DNA from: DALYDK01 sp031973215
GTDB taxonomy: Bacteria > Patescibacteriota > Saccharimonadia > Saccharimonadales > CAIOMD01
Direction: 5' to 3'
Assembly: GCA_031973215.1 (NCBI GenBank)
Contig: DALYDK010000011.1
Span: 1 to 8,067, forward strand
DNA length: 8,067 nucleotides
Of the stretch, positions 5,155 through 8,067 are shown piece after piece. Made by a program: the position numbers and the translations under genes. Positions within the stretch are counted from its first letter, which is position 1; every line of letters begins with the position of its first letter. A model generated the notes under the pieces. The model ran no database searches. It worked only from the letters and a program-made list of their open reading frames with translations, and was not told the DNA's origin.

Positions 5155-5273
5155 GATTTTATAATAAAATCTCGAGCCACCAGGGCGGTTCGCTAATTCG
5201 CATACAGCGAATTATATGCAGAGCCAGAGAAAACATACCTTAAAAATCAATTGTTTTCTCTGCGTGAAGCTAT
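5117..5273 (+). other. Hairpin-rich non-coding spacer between the tRNA-end repeats
   Basis: No credible open frame is present. Besides the 3' arm of the terminator hairpin, it holds three perfect hairpins in series: GATTTTAT/ATAAAATC (5155-5171), AATTCGC-ATACA-GCGAATT (5195-5213) and CAGAGAAAACA/TGTTTTCTCTG (5225-5235 with 5252-5262). A weaker stem GAGCC/GGTTC lies between the first two. The density of pairing in 157 bp suggests either a structured RNA or a folded-DNA recombination or replication element. It does not resemble the cores of units 1 and 2. Confidence 0.5.
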
Positions 5274-5292
5274 ATTCCCTCCCGGATCACCA

Positions 5293-5325
5293 AAAAAATA
5301 CCCCAATTCATTTGGGGTATTTTTT
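5293..5325. terminator. Bidirectional intrinsic terminator
   Basis: A perfect 14-bp stem, AAAAAATACCCCAA with TTGGGGTATTTTTT (5293-5306 and 5312-5325), has loop TTCAT, with A and T runs on both sides. It works for plus-strand transcripts leaving the tRNA-Arg locus and for ndk, whose minus-strand stop lies 28 bp away. It starts immediately after the second copy of the tRNA CCA end. Confidence 0.9.
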
Positions 5326-5353
5326 GTATAAATTAAGAATTTCCGAGATATGT

Positions 5354-5866
5354 TTATTTCTTTTTTGGTTTTGGCTGAGTGAATACCTCATGAACGGCTT
5401 CATAATTAAATAGCTCACTATCCGAAAACCAATGTGCCACTTCTTTTTCTGCTTCTTCGGCCGTAGCAGATGCATGAACCAAGTTTGTAACACCAAGACC
5501 AGCTGACGCTGCCTGTCCATAGGTCAAATGGGCATAATCTCCCCTTATGGTCCCTGGAGCGGCTGTTTTGGGTTGTGTATCACCGACCATTTTTCGAACA
5601 AAATCAACAGCTTCTACCCCCTCTAGAACCATAGCAATTACTGGCCCTATCTGCATTGTTTTTAGCTGACTTTCAAAGATTTCTGTACCTTTACGAGTTT
5701 TTAAAGTTCCTATGCCTTCATAATGACCATGAAGCTTATCATAATCTGGTTGAAGCATTTTGATGCCCACCACTTTAAAGCCCGCTCTCTCAAATCTAGT
5801 CATAATTTCACCAACAATTCCACGCATTACAGCATCTGGCTTAAATATTACTAGTGTTCGTTCCAT
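5354..5866 (-). CDS. ndk: Nucleoside diphosphate kinase
   Basis: A 170-residue cytoplasmic enzyme that moves the gamma phosphate from NTPs to NDPs through a phosphohistidine. The N terminus ERTLVIFKPDAVMRGIVGEI (residues 2-21) is the family signature. VIAMVLEGVEAVDFVRKMVGDT (76-97) matches the conserved core. NLVHASATAEEAEKEVAHWF (128-147) contains the catalytic His131, in place of the common NxxHGSDS form. At 170 residues it is longer than the usual 140-150, with extra residues near 52-66 and 99-122 and a Lys-rich tail, as in other long-form Ndk proteins. The start is supported by AAAGGA (5871-5876) 4 nt upstream. It lies downstream of uppP on the same strand. After removing the probable assembly overlap the gap is about 45 bp, so co-transcription is likely. 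It ends at the bidirectional terminator. Confidence 0.95.
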   Translation of the reverse strand: MERTLVIFKPDAVMRGIVGEIMTRFERAGFKVVGIKMLQPDYDKLHGHYEGIGTLKTRKGTEIFESQLKTMQIGPVIAMVLEGVEAVDFVRKMVGDTQPKTAAPGTIRGDYAHLTYGQAASAGLGVTNLVHASATAEEAEKEVAHWFSDSELFNYEAVHEVFTQPKPKKK

Positions 5867-6068
5867 AGTATCCTTTCAGTTATTCGTAAACAATCATAGC
5901 AATAAATTAATCTNNNNNNNNNNNNNNNNNNNNNNNNNNNNNNNNNNNNNNNNNNNNNNNNNNNNNNNNNNNNNNNNNNNNNNNNNNNNNNNNNNNNNNN
6001 NNNNNNNNNNNNNCGTTCCATAGTATCCTTTCAGTTATTCGTAAACAATCATAGCAATAAATTAATCT
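5859..6068. repeat. 55-bp identical flanks of the scaffold gap (5859-5913 and 6014-6068)
   Basis: The 55 bp from CGTTCCATAG to AATTAATCT occur on both sides of the N run, ending and starting exactly at its edges. The copy at 6014 includes a duplicated ndk start region and the last bases of uppP. This is what two contigs sharing a 55-mer end look like when a scaffolder puts Ns between them instead of merging. The repeat is probably an artefact, not biology. Confidence 0.85.
5914..6013. other. Scaffold gap of 100 N
   Basis: Exactly 100 undetermined bases, a conventional placeholder length. Because the flanks are identical 55-mers, the true missing sequence may be nil. A reading frame entering the Ns from the left has no meaning. 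Confidence 0.98.
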
Positions 6069-6864
6069 AAATAACACCGCTAAGTAATAAAACTGCTAGA
6101 ACGGTTGCCAAACCAATTCTATACCAACCAAAGTCTTTTAAGCCCCTGGTAGAAAGTAGTCTAATTAAAAATGCGACCGCAAGAAAACCGCTAATAAAGC
6201 TAGTTATGTTGCCAACCAAAAATACTCCAAAATTTGACTTAACAAAATCTAGTCCGCCATCAAAAAAGAAAACCTTTAAACTAGCACCTAAAATTGTTGG
6301 TATAGCCAACAAAAAACTATATTCAGCAGCCTTTGATGCGCTTAACTTACTTTGCAGACCGGTTAATATTGTTATGCCAGACCTAGATGTTCCAGGGATC
6401 AAAGCTACTGCTTGCGCTAGGCCTACCTTGACAGCGGTTCGGTAATTAACTGACGTTTCAATTGGCTCGTCAGATGCATCTGGTCTGGCTTGGCCAAATT
6501 TAATCATAATTATTCCTACTACTACTAACATGACAATAACAACCCACGGCATAACATTTAAATTTTCTATTTGCGTAGCAAAAGTAAATCCTATAATAAC
6601 CGCCGGAATAGTAGATACTACAAGCTTTATAAGTAAGGACCACTCTTTACCCCTAAATGACCTAGCAATAATTTCTGTAATTTTCTTTCTGTAATATACA
6701 AGTAACGCTAAAGTGGTTCCGAAATTTAACAAAACACTATATATAAAGCCATCATTTATTCCCAGTAAATAATTGGTTATAACTAAATGGCCAGAACTGG
6801 AAACTGGAATGAATTCGGTAAGGCCCTGGATAAGCCCTAATATAAATGCATCTAAATAATTCAT
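6067..6864 (-). CDS. uppP: Undecaprenyl-diphosphatase (UppP/BacA)
   Basis: A 265-residue integral membrane enzyme that removes phosphate from undecaprenyl diphosphate, recycling the lipid carrier for peptidoglycan and other envelope polymers. Loss or overproduction in other bacteria alters bacitracin sensitivity. Both family motifs are intact: the N-terminal QGLTEFIPVSSSGHL (residues 13-27, with Glu17 and His26) and PGTSRSG (157-163, with Arg161). Hydrophobic helices at about 42-57, 80-97, 105-122, 145-157, 181-200, 212-235 and 248-264 give the usual multi-pass topology, and the length is normal. TATAAT on the minus strand (6881-6876) lies only 11 nt from the ATG, so the mRNA has almost no leader, and no Shine-Dalgarno is visible. 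It is divergent from the Xer recombinase and upstream of ndk. Its stop TAG (6069-6067) touches the duplicated flank of the gap. Confidence 0.96.
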   Translation of the reverse strand: MNYLDAFILGLIQGLTEFIPVSSSGHLVITNYLLGINDGFIYSVLLNFGTTLALLVYYRKKITEIIARSFRGKEWSLLIKLVVSTIPAVIIGFTFATQIENLNVMPWVVIVMLVVVGIIMIKFGQARPDASDEPIETSVNYRTAVKVGLAQAVALIPGTSRSGITILTGLQSKLSASKAAEYSFLLAIPTILGASLKVFFFDGGLDFVKSNFGVFLVGNITSFISGFLAVAFLIRLLSTRGLKDFGWYRIGLATVLAVLLLSGVI

Positions 6865-6875
6865 TAACTAGAAAA

Positions 6876-6881
6876 ATTATA
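6876..6881 (-). promoter_or_regulatory. -10 element of uppP
   Basis: A perfect TATAAT on the minus strand, preceded by a weak -35 candidate about 17 bp upstream (TTCTTA). Transcription would begin about 5 nt before the ATG, which fits a near-leaderless message. Confidence 0.5.
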
Positions 6882-7000
6882 ACCGTTTAGTACTGAAATA
6901 AGAAAACAGAGTTTTTGTATAAAATATTTATTCACTAAATATGTTGGATTTACTTCAGTTTTGTCGTAAAATATATGTATAAGAATAAAGAATTTATAAT

Positions 7001-7918
7001 ATGCATTTAGAAAAAGCCATTAATGAATACCTAGACTTTGTCACCATTGAAAAAGGTAGATCGAATCGAACAAGAGAAAATTACAACCACTACCTTACCC
7101 GCTTGGTCGACTTTGCGGGAGATATTAAAGTAAGTGACATAGATCAGGACTTAGTAAGAAAGTGGCGTCTTTGGCTTCATGAACTTGGTAGCGACAGATC
7201 AGACGAACTAAGTAAGGCAACTCAAAACTATCATTTAATTGCCCTCCGAAACTTTCTAAAATACTGTAGCAAAAGAGGAATAAAAAGCTTGCCACCAGAC
7301 CAAATAGAACTTGCCAAAACAGCAAAAAAACAAGTATCTTTTCTTAATAAAGATGAGCTTAAAGCCCTGTTTAGCCAACCAAACATAGTTGATATTAGTG
7401 GCCTGCGTGACAGAGCAATTTTAGAGCTTTTGTTTAGTAGCGGCTTAAGGGTTAGTGAACTAACAAATTTAGACAGAAATCATATTAACCTAGAGCGCAG
7501 AGAATTTATGGTTCGCGGAAAAGGCCAAAAAGACAGGCCAATATTTGTCAGCCAAGAAGCGGCCGATTGGCTTAAGTTATATCTAGAAAAAAGAACCGAT
7601 AATCTACCGCCGTTATTCATAAGTTACGGAGGAAGGTCAAAAAGTGATAATAGCGGAGATTACAAAAGACTAACCCCCAGAAGCGTGCAAAGAATGGTTG
7701 CGCATTATGCCCTACTAGCCGGAATAACAAAAAAGGTTAGCCCCCATGTTTTACGACATAGCTTTGCGACCGATTTGCTTATGAATGGAGCGGATCTTCG
7801 AAGCGTTCAAGCAATGCTTGGTCATAGTAATATTGCAACTACTCAGATATATACTCACGTAACTGACCCTCACTTAAGAAGCATTCACGAACGCTTCCAC
7901 GGTAATACCAACAGTTAG
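7001..7918 (+). CDS. Xer-type tyrosine recombinase
   Basis: A 305-residue site-specific recombinase of the XerC/XerD size class. Residues 1-95 are the SAM-like core-binding domain (LEKAINEYLDFVTIEKGRS, NYHLIALRNFLKYC). Residues 110-300 are the catalytic domain. All six active-site residues are visible: Arg150 in SSGLRVSEL, Lys174 in VRGKGQKDR, His249 and Arg252 in SPHVLRHSFATDLL, His275 in MLGHSNIATT, and the nucleophile Tyr284 in IYTHV. The C-terminal DPHLRSIHERFHG is typical of Xer proteins. The likely role is resolving chromosome dimers at dif with or without a partner; in CPR genomes one Xer protein may act alone. It is a good candidate for acting on tRNA-type att sites too, but it is 1.7 kb from the tRNA-Arg repeats with housekeeping genes between. 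A weak A-rich ribosome binding site precedes the ATG, with TAAAAT at 6967-6972 as a possible -10. Confidence 0.93.
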   Translation: MHLEKAINEYLDFVTIEKGRSNRTRENYNHYLTRLVDFAGDIKVSDIDQDLVRKWRLWLHELGSDRSDELSKATQNYHLIALRNFLKYCSKRGIKSLPPDQIELAKTAKKQVSFLNKDELKALFSQPNIVDISGLRDRAILELLFSSGLRVSELTNLDRNHINLERREFMVRGKGQKDRPIFVSQEAADWLKLYLEKRTDNLPPLFISYGGRSKSDNSGDYKRLTPRSVQRMVAHYALLAGITKKVSPHVLRHSFATDLLMNGADLRSVQAMLGHSNIATTQIYTHVTDPHLRSIHERFHGNTNS

Positions 7919-7935
7919 AACAAGTAATAAAAAGC

Positions 7936-8067
7936 TTAATTAGTTGGGCAAGAATTAGATTGAATTATTCCAGCGTTATTGTTGCCATCTACCTTAATGT
8001 CTTTACATAAACCATTGGATAGTGCAGCAAACCAAGGCTGCCATGTTTGTTGTTGCATAGAAATATA
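7936..8067 (-). CDS. C-terminal end of an unidentified protein
   Basis: On the minus strand a frame is open from the window edge to TAA at 7938-7936, giving the last 43 residues. It contains WQPWFAALSNGLCKDIKVDG and ends IIQSNSCPTN. Two cysteines (in GLCKD and NSCPT) near the end, in a Gly/Asn-rich polar segment, would fit a disulfide-closed C terminus of an exported or pilin-like protein. That is only a guess. An internal ATG at 8058-8056 could alternatively start a 40-residue protein. It is convergent with the Xer gene, 17 bp apart, with no clear terminator between them. Confidence 0.55.
   Translation of the reverse strand, partial: YISMQQQTWQPWFAALSNGLCKDIKVDGNNNAGIIQSNSCPTN

Larger units (their letters stand above)
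5098..5292 (+). repeat. 19-bp direct repeat of the tRNA-Arg 3' end (5098-5116 and 5274-5292)
   Basis: ATTCCCTCCCGGATCACCA, the T-loop end, acceptor strand and CCA of tRNA-Arg, is repeated exactly 176 bp downstream, outside any tRNA. Direct repeats of a tRNA 3' end are the classic mark of site-specific integration by tyrosine recombinases (attL/attR). The enclosed 157 bp has no gene, so if this is an integration site the element is extremely small or deleted. A duplicated tRNA-like 3' module is the alternative. Confidence 0.85.

Noticed and set aside
5760..6023. Plus-strand frame extending into the N run
   Set aside because: Its length comes from undefined bases, and the rest is antisense to ndk.
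1..8067. Alternative genetic code with TGA as glycine (Absconditabacteria/Gracilibacteria type)
   Set aside because: None of nine visible stops is TGA, which is compatible with recoding. However, all recognisable proteins are full length without needing in-frame TGA, and nine stops is too small a sample.

Overview
The window looks like a chromosomal contig from an AT-rich bacterium, most likely of the Patescibacteria/CPR (Saccharibacteria-like). This is an inference from gene style, not a database match. The signs are: AT-rich compact coding, tRNA genes that encode their own CCA ends, a TrmB-type regulator with a PLD-like C-terminal domain, a membrane-anchored SurA/PpiC-like protein beside a small PH-domain membrane protein, a long-form nucleoside diphosphate kinase, UppP, and a single Xer-type recombinase. 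All nine visible stop codons are TAA or TAG. The sequence carries a 100-N scaffold gap and therefore comes from a draft assembly, probably metagenomic.

Layout, left to right. Positions 1-33 hold the first codons of a minus-strand gene leaving the window. A minus-strand TrmB-family regulator (190-951) faces two overlapping plus-strand genes of unknown function (1091-1663 and 1663-2412). The AT-rich intergenic region between them has an inverted repeat next to the regulator start and a strong TTGACA-17-TATTAT promoter for the unknown pair. Three minus-strand tRNA genes follow: Gly(CCC), Thr(CGT) and Asp(GTC). Next is a minus-strand pair with an 8-bp overlap: a PH-domain membrane protein and a SurA/PpiC-like foldase.

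Positions 4600-5353 contain no protein gene but are dense in structured RNA, and this is the most unusual part of the window. Two tandem 183-bp units, each beginning like tRNA-Arg, sit directly upstream of an intact tRNA-Arg(CCT). The two units carry different ~70-nt cores that fold into the same hairpins, with compensatory base changes. The last 19 nt of the tRNA, including CCA, recur 176 bp downstream beyond a hairpin-rich 157-bp spacer. Each copy of the tRNA end is followed by a terminator. This could be a family of tRNA-derived small RNAs, the footprint of a small element that uses tRNA-Arg as its attachment site, or both. I do not recognise it as a known RNA class.

The right part is ordinary housekeeping: ndk and uppP on the minus strand, a divergent Xer-type tyrosine recombinase on the plus strand, and the C-terminal end of an unidentified minus-strand protein at the edge. 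The N gap between ndk and uppP is flanked by the same 55 bp on both sides. It is therefore probably an unmerged contig overlap rather than missing sequence, and uppP and ndk would then be about 45 bp apart in one transcription unit.
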